DNA of 62,613 nucleotides from Acidimicrobiia bacterium (GTDB taxonomy: Bacteria; Actinomycetota; Acidimicrobiia; Acidimicrobiales; Bin134): the NCBI GenBank assembly GCA_022821445.1, contig JAJEDQ010000130.1:1-62613 (forward strand), given 5' to 3'. The notes under the pieces were generated by a model that ran no database searches, had not been told where the DNA came from, and saw only the letters and a program-made list of their open reading frames with translations. Each line of letters starts with the position of its first letter. The stretch's first letter is position 1. Of this stretch, positions 25,762-33,723 are shown piece after piece. A program made the translations under genes and the position numbers.

Positions 25762-26694
25762 GTCCTTGACCTCAATCTTCTCATCGCTTTGGACGCCCTG
25801 TTGCGTGAGCAGAGCGTGACCCGGGCCGCCGGCCGACTTCTGCGCAGCCAACCGGCTTTGTCCGGCTCACTTCAGCGGCTGCGCCGCCAGTTCGATGACG
25901 AGCTGCTTGTCCGGGTGGGAAATCGATACGAGTTGACCCCGTTGGCCGCCCAGCTCAAGACTCGCGTTGCGGTCCTGCTCGCCGACGTTGGACGTCTTTA
26001 CGAGACGCGTTCAACTTTTGACAGTGCCCGATCTACCCGGGAGTTCACAATTGCGGTGTCCGACTACGGACAGCTCTTGCTGGGCCGTGCAATCGCGGCT
26101 GAGCTGGAGTCAGCAGCCCCTCACGCTCGTCTCCGGTTCCGACCTTTGAACGACGAATTGATTGCCACCGCCGCAACGGCGGTGAGGAATGTGGATGGCT
26201 TTGTTCTTCCTGTGGGCCTCATCGAGGGCATTCCACACTTCAAGGCCTATGAGGATCGTTGGGTTCTTTTGGTAGACATCGACAACCCAAAGGTCGGAGA
26301 ACAGGTCACACTTGACGAACTAAGCGAATTGGAATGGGTAACGGCCTTTCACCGCGAGGACTCGCCGGTACCTCCAGTTCGCCAACTTCAATTGCTTGGT
26401 GTGGACATGAGGGTCAGAGTCGTAGTGGAGGGGTTCGTGCCCTTGCCGTTGTACGTTCAGGGAACCGATTCCATTGCCGTAATCCAAGAGGGCTTGGCCC
26501 GACAGATCGCCCCGGCTGAGCGGTTCCGATTCCTCGAGTGTCCATTCGATGTCGTTCCACTCGCTGAGTCATTCTGGTGGCATCCGTCACTTCAGAACGA
26601 TCCCGGTCACGCGTGGTTTCGAGAATTGATAGGTCAGGCTGGCCAACGCATAGAGAAAAAACTGCTCGAAATCAACTCCTCTTCCAATAACTAG
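25720..26694 (+). CDS. LysR-family transcriptional regulator
   Basis: The 324-residue protein has the N-terminal winged helix-turn-helix (LNLLIALDALLREQSVTRAA, SQPALSGSLQRLRRQFDD) and a periplasmic-binding-type effector domain beginning around REFTIAVSDYGQLLLG. This layout resembles NodD/LinR-type LysR proteins. It starts at GTG 25720 behind GGGGAGGATTTC. It is divergent from the remnant of the monooxygenase whose intact copy lies at 21205 under an almost identical promoter, so it probably controls the ring-degradation operon. The effector is probably an aromatic compound. Confidence 0.92.
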   Translation: MRTDEGNEPATDLNVLDLNLLIALDALLREQSVTRAAGRLLRSQPALSGSLQRLRRQFDDELLVRVGNRYELTPLAAQLKTRVAVLLADVGRLYETRSTFDSARSTREFTIAVSDYGQLLLGRAIAAELESAAPHARLRFRPLNDELIATAATAVRNVDGFVLPVGLIEGIPHFKAYEDRWVLLVDIDNPKVGEQVTLDELSELEWVTAFHREDSPVPPVRQLQLLGVDMRVRVVVEGFVPLPLYVQGTDSIAVIQEGLARQIAPAERFRFLECPFDVVPLAESFWWHPSLQNDPGHAWFRELIGQAGQRIEKKLLEINSSSNN

Positions 26695-26708
26695 AGCCGA
26701 TATCGAGT

Positions 26709-26732
26709 ATCAGCAGTTTCCGCTTTGCTGAT
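26709..26732 (+). terminator. Possible hairpin after LysR
   Basis: Arms ATCAGCA (26709-26715) and TGCTGAT (26726-26732) form a 7-bp stem with a 10-base loop, 14 bases after the LysR stop. No T-tract follows, so termination is uncertain. Confidence 0.35.
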
Positions 26733-26784
26733 GATGTAGGCGTTGGTATGTTCCCCCGTGGGGCGATGTGCGTCCCTTGACACG

Positions 26785-26798
26785 CCCGCATGTGCGGG
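26785..26798 (+). promoter_or_regulatory. Inverted repeat upstream of the ABC importer operon
   Basis: CCCGCA and TGCGGG flank a 2-base spacer 25 bases before the lipoprotein start, after a TTGACA hexamer at about 26778. It may be an operator or leader hairpin. The Shine-Dalgarno GAGGGGG lies between it and the ATG. Confidence 0.4.
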
Positions 26799-26823
26799 TG
26801 GACTCTGAGGGGGTCGATACACG

Positions 26824-28452
26824 ATGAAACAATCCAGCCGACTTTTGAGGCTTCTGGCAGTCTTGCTCGCTCTCGTGCTGGTCACCGCCGCCTGTGGGGA
26901 TAATGACGACGATGCCAGCCCCGGGGCAGGGGACTCAGTTGCCGATTCCGGCGATGCGGCCCCGTCCGGCGACGACAGCGGCGATTCCGGCGATGCGGCC
27001 CCGTCCAGCGGAGGTTTAACGCTCACGGTGGCCCTTGAATCCGATTACTCGCCGGCGACATACAACCCTCAGGCCTACGCACTGCAACAATTCCCGTTCC
27101 ACAGTCTGCTGTACGACTCACTCTTTGTTACGACTAGCGACGGCGAGATCGTGCCGAACATCGTCACCGAGTTCGCGACCAACGAGGAGGCGACGCAGCT
27201 GACGTTTTCGCTTCGCGAAGACTTAGTCTTCGATGACGGCAGTCCTCTTGACGCAGAGCTGGTGAAGGCCAATTTGGATCGGCGGCTCGAGGAAGATCTG
27301 CGGTCGTATAGCCTCTTCGGAGAGGGCCAGGAAGGCGAGATCGCCGATGTCGTCGTCAGCGGGCCGTACGAAGTCACGATTCACTGGGCGTTCGAGCAAG
27401 GAATTGCAAACGGCCACGAATTCCTCGCCGACAACGTCGGTGCGATCGTCGGACCCAACGGTGCGGCCGACAGCACCACCCTCGAGACAGCTCCAGAAGG
27501 CTCTGGCCCGTACCGTCTCGACCTTGACGCGAGCACCCGTGGAGCCACCTATGTCCTCCGCAAGTGGGCTGACCACTGGAATGCCGATGCCTACGCCTAT
27601 GACACGATCATCTTCAACATCATCACCGACGCGCAGGCCCGGGCAAACGCAGTCCTCTCCGGGGAGGCCGACCTGGCGATCAAGATCGAACCAAACCAGA
27701 TCAACCAACTGGAGTCAGAAGGTGCCCTTGCCAAGATTGGGGGCACCGTCGCGGCTGTGAACGTGCTCGACAAGACTGGTGAGCGAGTGCCCGCCTTCGG
27801 ATTTGTCGAGACCCGCCACGCTCTGTCGCTGGCGATCGATCGTCAGACCATCGTTGATGCACTGCGGCCTGGCGCCCGGCCGACTGTGCAGTACTTCCCC
27901 GAGCAGGCTGTCGGATTCGACCCGACGTTGAATGAGCGGTACGCCTACGACCCCGACCGAGCCCGCGAGCTGTTGGCATCGGTCGGTCTCGAGGACGGCT
28001 TCGAAGTCGACAAGGTGGTGCTCGGCGAGCCGACCGATGTTGAGCTCGCCATCCAGCGGATGTGGCAGGAAGAGCTGGGGGTCACCCTGAACTTCCCGGC
28101 CGTCACCAACACCGGCGAGCTCTTCGCTTCCGTCAATACGACTGCCATCATCATCAACGAGTGGGGTCTCGGCCTCCGGCCCGCCGGATTCGTCGCAGGT
28201 CCTGTGACCAGTGGCTTCATGAACACCCAGGGCGCCGAGAGTGAGGCAATCAGCTCAGTGCTGGGCCCGGCGCTGGGTGGCAACCCAGAAGCCCTGGTAG
28301 CGCTGAACAACGCACTGGTCGACGAGGGCTGGTGGATTGGCCTCTACGAGACCTTCACATACGCTGGCTACAATCCCGACTCCATCCAGGGAGTGCCGTT
28401 CGGGGGCATCTCGGGCATCGTCGTCATGGCTGATGTCGAACCGGTGGGCTGA
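26824..28452 (+). CDS. ABC transporter substrate-binding lipoprotein, family 5
   Basis: The 542-residue protein has a lipoprotein signal (LLAVLLALVLVTAAC, lipidated Cys at 24), an acidic Ser/Gly/Asp linker containing a 13-codon repeat (DSGDAAPS twice), and the family 5 solute-binding fold: EFATNEEATQLTFSLREDLVF in parts, SGPYRLD, ATYVLRKWADHWNADAYAYD and RHALSLAIDRQTIVDALRPG. This family binds oligopeptides, opines, nickel or oligosaccharides. It opens an operon with two permease and two ATPase domains and a GH1 glycosidase, so a glycosylated aromatic or sugar ligand is possible. Confidence 0.93.
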   Translation: MKQSSRLLRLLAVLLALVLVTAACGDNDDDASPGAGDSVADSGDAAPSGDDSGDSGDAAPSSGGLTLTVALESDYSPATYNPQAYALQQFPFHSLLYDSLFVTTSDGEIVPNIVTEFATNEEATQLTFSLREDLVFDDGSPLDAELVKANLDRRLEEDLRSYSLFGEGQEGEIADVVVSGPYEVTIHWAFEQGIANGHEFLADNVGAIVGPNGAADSTTLETAPEGSGPYRLDLDASTRGATYVLRKWADHWNADAYAYDTIIFNIITDAQARANAVLSGEADLAIKIEPNQINQLESEGALAKIGGTVAAVNVLDKTGERVPAFGFVETRHALSLAIDRQTIVDALRPGARPTVQYFPEQAVGFDPTLNERYAYDPDRARELLASVGLEDGFEVDKVVLGEPTDVELAIQRMWQEELGVTLNFPAVTNTGELFASVNTTAIIINEWGLGLRPAGFVAGPVTSGFMNTQGAESEAISSVLGPALGGNPEALVALNNALVDEGWWIGLYETFTYAGYNPDSIQGVPFGGISGIVVMADVEPVG

Positions 28453-28473
28453 TGCCTAAATTGAGCTGACGAG

Positions 28474-28507
28474 GAGGGGTTCGCCGGCAGAGGTCGGCGA
28501 GCCCCTC
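28474..28507 (+). terminator. Strong intercistronic hairpin between binding protein and permease
   Basis: GAGGGGTTCGCCG (28474-28486) pairs with CGGCGAGCCCCTC (28495-28507) over 13 positions with one wobble; loop of 8. No U-run follows. Such a hairpin usually stabilises the upstream mRNA and reduces read-through, giving an excess of binding protein over permease. Confidence 0.65.
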
Positions 28508-28558
28508 TTGCTCCATCCAGGCCGTTGGCCTGCTCAGAATATTGGGGGATCCGGAACC

Positions 28559-29500
28559 ATGCCGTTGTACATAGCAAAACGGCTTGCTATCGGCGTCGGA
28601 ACCATCTGGGCAGCCTTCACGCTTACATTCCTCCTCGTTCACAGTACCGACAACAGCCCCGGTGCCGTTCGACTCGGGATGGGGGCCACCCCCGAAGAGG
28701 TCGAGGTCGAAAACGAGCGCCTTGGCTGGAATCGACCCCTCCTGACTCAATACGCAGACGACCTAGGAAAGATGGTGCGGCTCGATTTCGGTCAGTCCCT
28801 CATCAACCGCGGAGATGTCAGGGACCAGCTCTCAGATCGGCTGCCGGTCACAGCTTCGATCTCGGTTCTGGCCACATTGCTCGCGGGCATCGTTGGCACC
28901 GCACTTGGGGTAGTAGCCGCAGTACGCGGCCGCGGTACGGCCAAGGCTGTCAACGCGTTTTCTGGTTTCTCGCTCTCAATTCCCTCGTTCTGGCTTGGTG
29001 TGGTGCTCGTCTACTTCTTCGCGATTCGGCTCGACCTTCTGCCAGCAACGGGATACAGCCGGTTCAGCGAGGGCGTCGGGAGTTGGCTACAGAGCCTCGC
29101 CCTCCCGGTTATCACTCTCGCGATCGGCGGTGCTGCCGTGGTGGCCCGAATGGCCGCGTCCGGAATGCGAGAGGCCTTGGCACGCGAGTACATAACAACC
29201 CTGCGGGCTATTGGCACACCAGAGTGGAGAATTCGCTACATACATGCCCTGCGGGCGGCGAGTCTGCCCGTGGTCGGCGCGCTTGGCGTCCAGTTCATCG
29301 TGCTTTTCGGTGGGTCGGTCATCATCGAAAACCTCTTCGCCCTTCCGGGGATCGGTCAAGCTGCTTTGTTTGGGGCAACAGGCAACGACTTCCCCATCCT
29401 CATCGGCGTGGTGGTCATGTCCACGGCCGTGGTGGTGATTACTAACCTCGTCCTAGACCTTCTCACCGCCGTACTCGATCCGAAGTTGCGGACCAGATGA
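28559..29500 (+). CDS. ABC transporter permease (DppB-like)
   Basis: This 313-residue inner-membrane permease starts at ATG 28559 (GGGGGATCC upstream). It begins YIAKRLAIGVGTIWAAFTLT as DppB proteins do, has six hydrophobic segments, and carries the EAA-type loop around MREALAREYITTLRAIGTPE. The C-terminal IENLFALPGIGQAALFGA is also characteristic. Its stop overlaps the next start (ATGA, 29497-29500). Confidence 0.93.
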   Translation: MPLYIAKRLAIGVGTIWAAFTLTFLLVHSTDNSPGAVRLGMGATPEEVEVENERLGWNRPLLTQYADDLGKMVRLDFGQSLINRGDVRDQLSDRLPVTASISVLATLLAGIVGTALGVVAAVRGRGTAKAVNAFSGFSLSIPSFWLGVVLVYFFAIRLDLLPATGYSRFSEGVGSWLQSLALPVITLAIGGAAVVARMAASGMREALAREYITTLRAIGTPEWRIRYIHALRAASLPVVGALGVQFIVLFGGSVIIENLFALPGIGQAALFGATGNDFPILIGVVVMSTAVVVITNLVLDLLTAVLDPKLRTR

Positions 29501-30354
29501 GCAGCATTCGGCAAGCCAAACAGCAGCGCATTCCGGCGTTCCTGCGATCGTGGGGAGGAGTGTTCGGGGCCGGATGGCTGATCTTTATGTTTCTCGCCTC
29601 GATCACTGCTCGTTGGTGGCGCCCTTACGACGTCGCGGAGCAGGACCTGATCGCACGGCTGCAGGGGCCCTCAAGCGAGTATTGGCTCGGTACCGATGCT
29701 GTGGGCCGCGACCTGTTCAGCCGAGTCTTCACCGCCGGCGCCTTACCCCTTCAGGCGTCGGCGGTGATGGTTCTCGTCGCTTTCGGCATCGGTCTGCCGC
29801 TTATCCTCATCGCGGCGGAACGAGGCGGACGCGTCGAAGAGGCCATCGGTCGCTTCGCTGAGACAATCATGTCGCTGCCATCCACGGTGATCCTGTTGGC
29901 GGCAATCGGGGCTATCGGCAATCGCATCTATCCCGTCATGATGATCTTCGGCCTGTTGGTCTCAGCAGCGCTGTACCGGATACTGATCGGGGTTGCGAAG
30001 TCCAGCCGACAACATCTGTACATTGATGCTGCCCGAGTCGACGGCATGGGCTCCATTCGGGTCAACCTTGCCCATGTACTGCCCAGCATGGCCCGCCCGA
30101 TCGCCGTTCAGGCAGCCATTGTCTACGCGATCGGACTGCTGATCATCAATGGTCTGGCGTTTCTCGGGTTCGGGCCCGGAGAACCTCAGCCCAGCTGGGG
30201 ATTCATGATCAAAGACGCCTCCGACAACATTTTCAACTCCCCGTGGATGATGGTTCCCTCCCGGCGTCGCCCTCTCGCTCACGGTCATGGCGGCGAATGC
30301 GCTGGCCGATGCGCTGGCCGGACCCCTCGGCATCCCGGAGTACACCCCCCCTAA
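29497..30354 (+). CDS. ABC permease domain (DppC-like), 5' part of a frameshifted permease-ATPase fusion
   Basis: The frame encodes a DppC-type permease: GTDAVGRDLFSRVFTAG, multiple membrane helices, and the EAA loop SSRQHLYIDAARVDGMGSIR. It is normal as far as NIFNSPWMMVP (to about 30258). After that the residues (SRRRPLAHGHGGECAGRCAG) are unlike any permease, while the expected end GVALSLTVMAANALADALAG is found one frame over. One surplus C in 30260-30262 would explain it. The correct product would continue into the ATPase at 30287 as one polypeptide, an arrangement known in actinobacteria. Confidence 0.85.
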   Translation: MSSIRQAKQQRIPAFLRSWGGVFGAGWLIFMFLASITARWWRPYDVAEQDLIARLQGPSSEYWLGTDAVGRDLFSRVFTAGALPLQASAVMVLVAFGIGLPLILIAAERGGRVEEAIGRFAETIMSLPSTVILLAAIGAIGNRIYPVMMIFGLLVSAALYRILIGVAKSSRQHLYIDAARVDGMGSIRVNLAHVLPSMARPIAVQAAIVYAIGLLIINGLAFLGFGPGEPQPSWGFMIKDASDNIFNSPWMMVPSRRRPLAHGHGGECAGRCAGRTPRHPGVHPP

Positions 30355-31438
30355 GCGTCGCCGAACTATCTCCGCTTCCCCAGCACAGCAGTCTGAGGGC
30401 ACAGACAACCTCGCCCTTTCGGTCCGCGATTTGTCGGTGGTTGTCGAGGGGGGACCGACCCTTGTAAGCGGGATATCCTTCGATCTCCGACAAGGTGAAG
30501 TTATGGGCCTGGTCGGTGAGTCTGGCTGCGGCAAGACGATGACCGCCAGATCGCTCCTCGGCTTGCTTCCCGCGGGCGTGGAAGTGAGTAGCGGTTCCAT
30601 CATCTGGCAGGGAAGGCAGATCGCCGGTCTGCCCGAACGGGATGCGATCAAGATCCGCGGGCGGGAGATCGCCATGATTTCCCAGGAACCCATGGTCGCG
30701 CTGGATCCGCTGTTCTCCGTAAAGTCGCAACTCACCCGTCCGCTTCGGCGGTTTCGCGGCGTGGGGAGACGCGAGGCCCGGCGAATCGCCCTTGAGCTTC
30801 TCCGACAGGTCGGCATAGTCGATGCCGAACGGGTGCTCAGGTGCTACCCGCATCAACTCTCGGGCGGCATGGCCCAGCGGGTCGCGATCGCGCTGGCGCT
30901 CACCGGCTCGCCGAAGCTCCTGATTGCCGATGAGACGACCACCGCCCTGGATGTGACTGTGCAGGCCGAGATTCTGAGCCTATTGCGGGCACTGGTTGCT
31001 GAAACGGGCATGTCAGTGTTGTTGGTCTCCCACGACCTCGGTGTGGTGGCCGATATCTGCGACCGGATCGCGGTTATGTACTCCGGACAAGTCGTAGAGG
31101 CCGGAACGGTGGCAGAAGTGCTCGAAGACCCGTATCACCCCTACACGATGGCGCTTCTCGGCGCGAACCCACATGTCGCCGACGATGCCCCTGAGCCCGA
31201 GCGGCTGGCTGCGATCTCCGGCAGCGTGCCGCCTCCGGGCAATTGGCCGGAGGGGTGCCGCTTTGCGGACCGCTGCCAGTTCGCGGCAAGCGAATGCAGT
31301 GTCGCCTTCGAGCCCGAGCCCGCCCACGTAGACGGCATGTCGCTGTGCATTCGAACTGGAGAACTCCGACGAACTGGCGCGCAGTGGGCGCCTGAGCACC
31401 GCGGCGCCGAACTGGCTGTGGAATCGGAGGCCCCATGA
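30287..31438 (+). CDS. ABC ATPase domain (DppD-like), 3' part of a frameshifted permease-ATPase fusion
   Basis: The first ATG in this frame (MAANALADALAGPLGIPEY) is still permease sequence, followed by a short linker and an ATPase domain: Walker A VGESGCGKTMTA, signature LSGGMAQRVAIALAL, Walker B LLIADETTTALD, H-loop SHDLGVV, and the oligopeptide-type C-terminal Cys region CRFADRCQFAASEC. The frame is open back to 30251, so no independent start with a ribosome-binding site exists. As sequenced, the ATPase would need re-initiation or frameshifting. The stop overlaps the next gene (ATGA). Confidence 0.88.
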   Translation: MAANALADALAGPLGIPEYTPPKRRRTISASPAQQSEGTDNLALSVRDLSVVVEGGPTLVSGISFDLRQGEVMGLVGESGCGKTMTARSLLGLLPAGVEVSSGSIIWQGRQIAGLPERDAIKIRGREIAMISQEPMVALDPLFSVKSQLTRPLRRFRGVGRREARRIALELLRQVGIVDAERVLRCYPHQLSGGMAQRVAIALALTGSPKLLIADETTTALDVTVQAEILSLLRALVAETGMSVLLVSHDLGVVADICDRIAVMYSGQVVEAGTVAEVLEDPYHPYTMALLGANPHVADDAPEPERLAAISGSVPPPGNWPEGCRFADRCQFAASECSVAFEPEPAHVDGMSLCIRTGELRRTGAQWAPEHRGAELAVESEAP

Positions 31439-32451
31439 CCACGACCGTCCAGTCGAATCCTCCGGCAATTGAGGTACGCGACCTCGTCGTCCGTTATGGC
31501 GGGGGTCGACGAGCCATGAAGACGCCTCCCGCGGTCGATGGTGTCTGCTTCGACATAGCGCCCGGTGAGACACTCGGACTCGTCGGCGAGTCGGGGTCGG
31601 GCAAGTCCACGATCGGAAAGGCGCTTCTGGGGTTGCAGCCGCCCACCGAAGGCACCATATGGCTGCACGGCAAGGACGTCACTACGGCATCATTGAAGGA
31701 GCGCCGGACCCTCGCATCCGAATTGCGCGTCGTTTTTCAAGACCCGTATTCGTCGCTTAATCCGGCCCGGCGAATCGGGCAAACCCTTGCTGAGTCGCTG
31801 CGCCTGATCGGGATAAAAGGTGACGCCGCTCGCGCCCGCGCCATCACAACCCTCGAATCCGTCGGGCTGCCCAGTGACAGCATTGACCGCTTCCCTTCGC
31901 AGTTCTCAGGTGGTCAGCGCCAGCGGATCGCCATCGCCCGCGCACTCGTTCGCGACCCCAACGTGCTCGTCCTCGACGAACCTGTGAGCGCCCTCGATCT
32001 ATCCACCCAGGCTCAAGTACTCAACCTGCTCGCCGATCTCCGCGACGAGCACAAGCTGGCGTACCTGTTCATTGCCCACGATCTCGGCGTCGTCCGCTTC
32101 CTCGCCCATCGAGTTGTGGTGCTGTACCGCGGCCAAGTCATGGAGTCCGGCCCGGTCGAGGATGTGACAAGCCGCCCCCGCCATCCGTACAGCGTGGCGC
32201 TGACCGCTGCGGCGCCGGTTCCTCGTCCGGCCGAGCAGATCGATCGTCGCGCCCACCGTGAGGCTCTCAGCGTAGGCTCGGCCAGCACCGCGCCCCCCGA
32301 CCCCAAAGGTTGCCCGTTCGCCTCTCGCTGCCCGTTGGCCGATGGGCAGTGTCATGCCGAGCGGCCGATGCTCCGACTGATCGGCGGTCAACGCGTCGCC
32401 TGTCACCACGCCGAACAAGTCGGTGTGACCTGGCCCCCACCCCCAAACTGA
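31435..32451 (+). CDS. ABC transporter ATPase (DppF-like)
   Basis: The 338-residue ATPase shows Walker A GESGSGKSTIGKALLG, Q-loop VVFQDPYSSLNP, signature FSGGQRQRIAIARAL, Walker B VLVLDEPVSALD and H-loop AHDLGVVRF. The C-terminal oligopeptide-transporter extension has CPFASRCPLADGQC. It powers the importer with the DppD-like domain. It overlaps the previous gene by four bases and is followed 25 bases on by the glycosidase. Confidence 0.95.
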   Translation: MTTTVQSNPPAIEVRDLVVRYGGGRRAMKTPPAVDGVCFDIAPGETLGLVGESGSGKSTIGKALLGLQPPTEGTIWLHGKDVTTASLKERRTLASELRVVFQDPYSSLNPARRIGQTLAESLRLIGIKGDAARARAITTLESVGLPSDSIDRFPSQFSGGQRQRIAIARALVRDPNVLVLDEPVSALDLSTQAQVLNLLADLRDEHKLAYLFIAHDLGVVRFLAHRVVVLYRGQVMESGPVEDVTSRPRHPYSVALTAAAPVPRPAEQIDRRAHREALSVGSASTAPPDPKGCPFASRCPLADGQCHAERPMLRLIGGQRVACHHAEQVGVTWPPPPN

Positions 32452-32476
32452 TCGGGCAGCTCGCCTAGGAGGAACC

Positions 32477-33718
32477 ATGACATATTCGACGAACCCGGCC
32501 TCATTCCTATGGGGCGCGGCCACCGCTGGCCACCAGATCGAAGGCAACAACACCAATAGCGACACATGGTTCCTCGAGCACGTTGAGCCGACGGTGTTCG
32601 CCGAACCGTCCGGGGCGGCGTGCAATTCGTTCGAACGGTGGGAGGACGACCTCGCGCTCGTCGCCGGAATGGGTTTGAACAGCTACCGGTTTTCGGTGGA
32701 GTGGGCCAGGATCGAGCCGAACCCGGGAGAGTTCAGCACCGCCGCCCTCGACCACTATGAGCGGATCGTCGACGGCTGTCTTGAGCGGGACCTCGCTCCG
32801 GTCGTTACCTACAATCACTTCACCGCCCCGCACTGGTTTGGAGCTCGGGGCGGCTTCTTGGATGCCGATGCGCCGATGCGGTTCGCCACCTACTGCGCCA
32901 GGGTCACAGAGGCATTCGGTGACCGCATCGCTTACGGACTCACCCTCAACGAGCCCCAGTTGCATCGCTTGCTGGCGTGGATCCCGCTTCCCGACTTCGT
33001 GTACGAGGCGAACAAAGCGACTCTTGCCGCGGCGTCAAAGGCCGCGGGCGTCGATCGGTACCGGGTGGCCAATGTCTGGATTCCAGCTGAGTTCGAGGAG
33101 TTTGACGATGGATTCGCAGCAGGACATGAGGCGGCCCGCGCCGCTATCAAGGCGGCCGTACCTGATCTTCCAATTGGCCTCAGCATCGCCATGTGCGACG
33201 ACTGCGTTGTCGGCGACGACACGACCGTGCGTGATCGCAAGCGGGCGGAGTGCTACGACCGCTGGCTGGACATAGCTGCCAACGACGACTTCATCGGCGT
33301 ACAGAACTATGAGCGACGCTGGTACGACGGCGACGGAGCCGTTGAGGTCGACTCGTCACTGCCATTGAACGACATGGGCTCGGCCGTCGAACCCGGTTCA
33401 CTGGCCGGGGCGGCGGCCTACGCGTACGAGCGCTCCGGCGTCCCAGTTCTGGTAACCGAGCACGGGGTGGCGACCGACGACGACACCCTGCGAGCTGGCC
33501 TAATTCCACCCGCCCTCGACCAACTGATGGATCTTCGTGACGGTGGTGTCCCCCTGCTCGGGTACTTCCATTGGTCGCTCCTCGACAATTTCGAGTGGGT
33601 GTCCGGCTACAACCATCACCTCGGGCTGCACGAGGTGGACTTCAAGACCTTTTTGCGCACACCAAAGCCGAGTGCCCGGGTCTACGCCGATGTCGTTGCC
33701 CGCCACCACGCAGGCTGA
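32477..33718 (+). CDS. Glycoside hydrolase family 1 (beta-glucosidase-like)
   Basis: This 413-residue GH1 enzyme has the N-terminal signature FLWGAATAGHQIEG, the acid/base in TLNEPQ, and the nucleophile in LVTEHGVATDD (the usual ENG is EHG here). WSLLDNFEWVSGYNHHLGLHEVD, in parts, matches the family end. There is no signal peptide, so it acts inside the cell on imported beta-glycosides. The ATG has AGGAGGAACC upstream and it closes the importer operon. That order suggests that the transporter brings in a glucoside whose aglycone may enter the protocatechuate pathway; this is inference. Confidence 0.93.
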   Translation: MTYSTNPASFLWGAATAGHQIEGNNTNSDTWFLEHVEPTVFAEPSGAACNSFERWEDDLALVAGMGLNSYRFSVEWARIEPNPGEFSTAALDHYERIVDGCLERDLAPVVTYNHFTAPHWFGARGGFLDADAPMRFATYCARVTEAFGDRIAYGLTLNEPQLHRLLAWIPLPDFVYEANKATLAAASKAAGVDRYRVANVWIPAEFEEFDDGFAAGHEAARAAIKAAVPDLPIGLSIAMCDDCVVGDDTTVRDRKRAECYDRWLDIAANDDFIGVQNYERRWYDGDGAVEVDSSLPLNDMGSAVEPGSLAGAAAYAYERSGVPVLVTEHGVATDDDTLRAGLIPPALDQLMDLRDGGVPLLGYFHWSLLDNFEWVSGYNHHLGLHEVDFKTFLRTPKPSARVYADVVARHHAG

Positions 33719-33723
33719 CCGGT

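Noticed and set aside
26944..27006. 24-bp repeat with 39-bp period in the lipoprotein gene as a possible mobile or CRISPR-like element
   Set aside because: It is an in-frame repeat in the flexible acidic linker after the lipid anchor, a common low-complexity feature.
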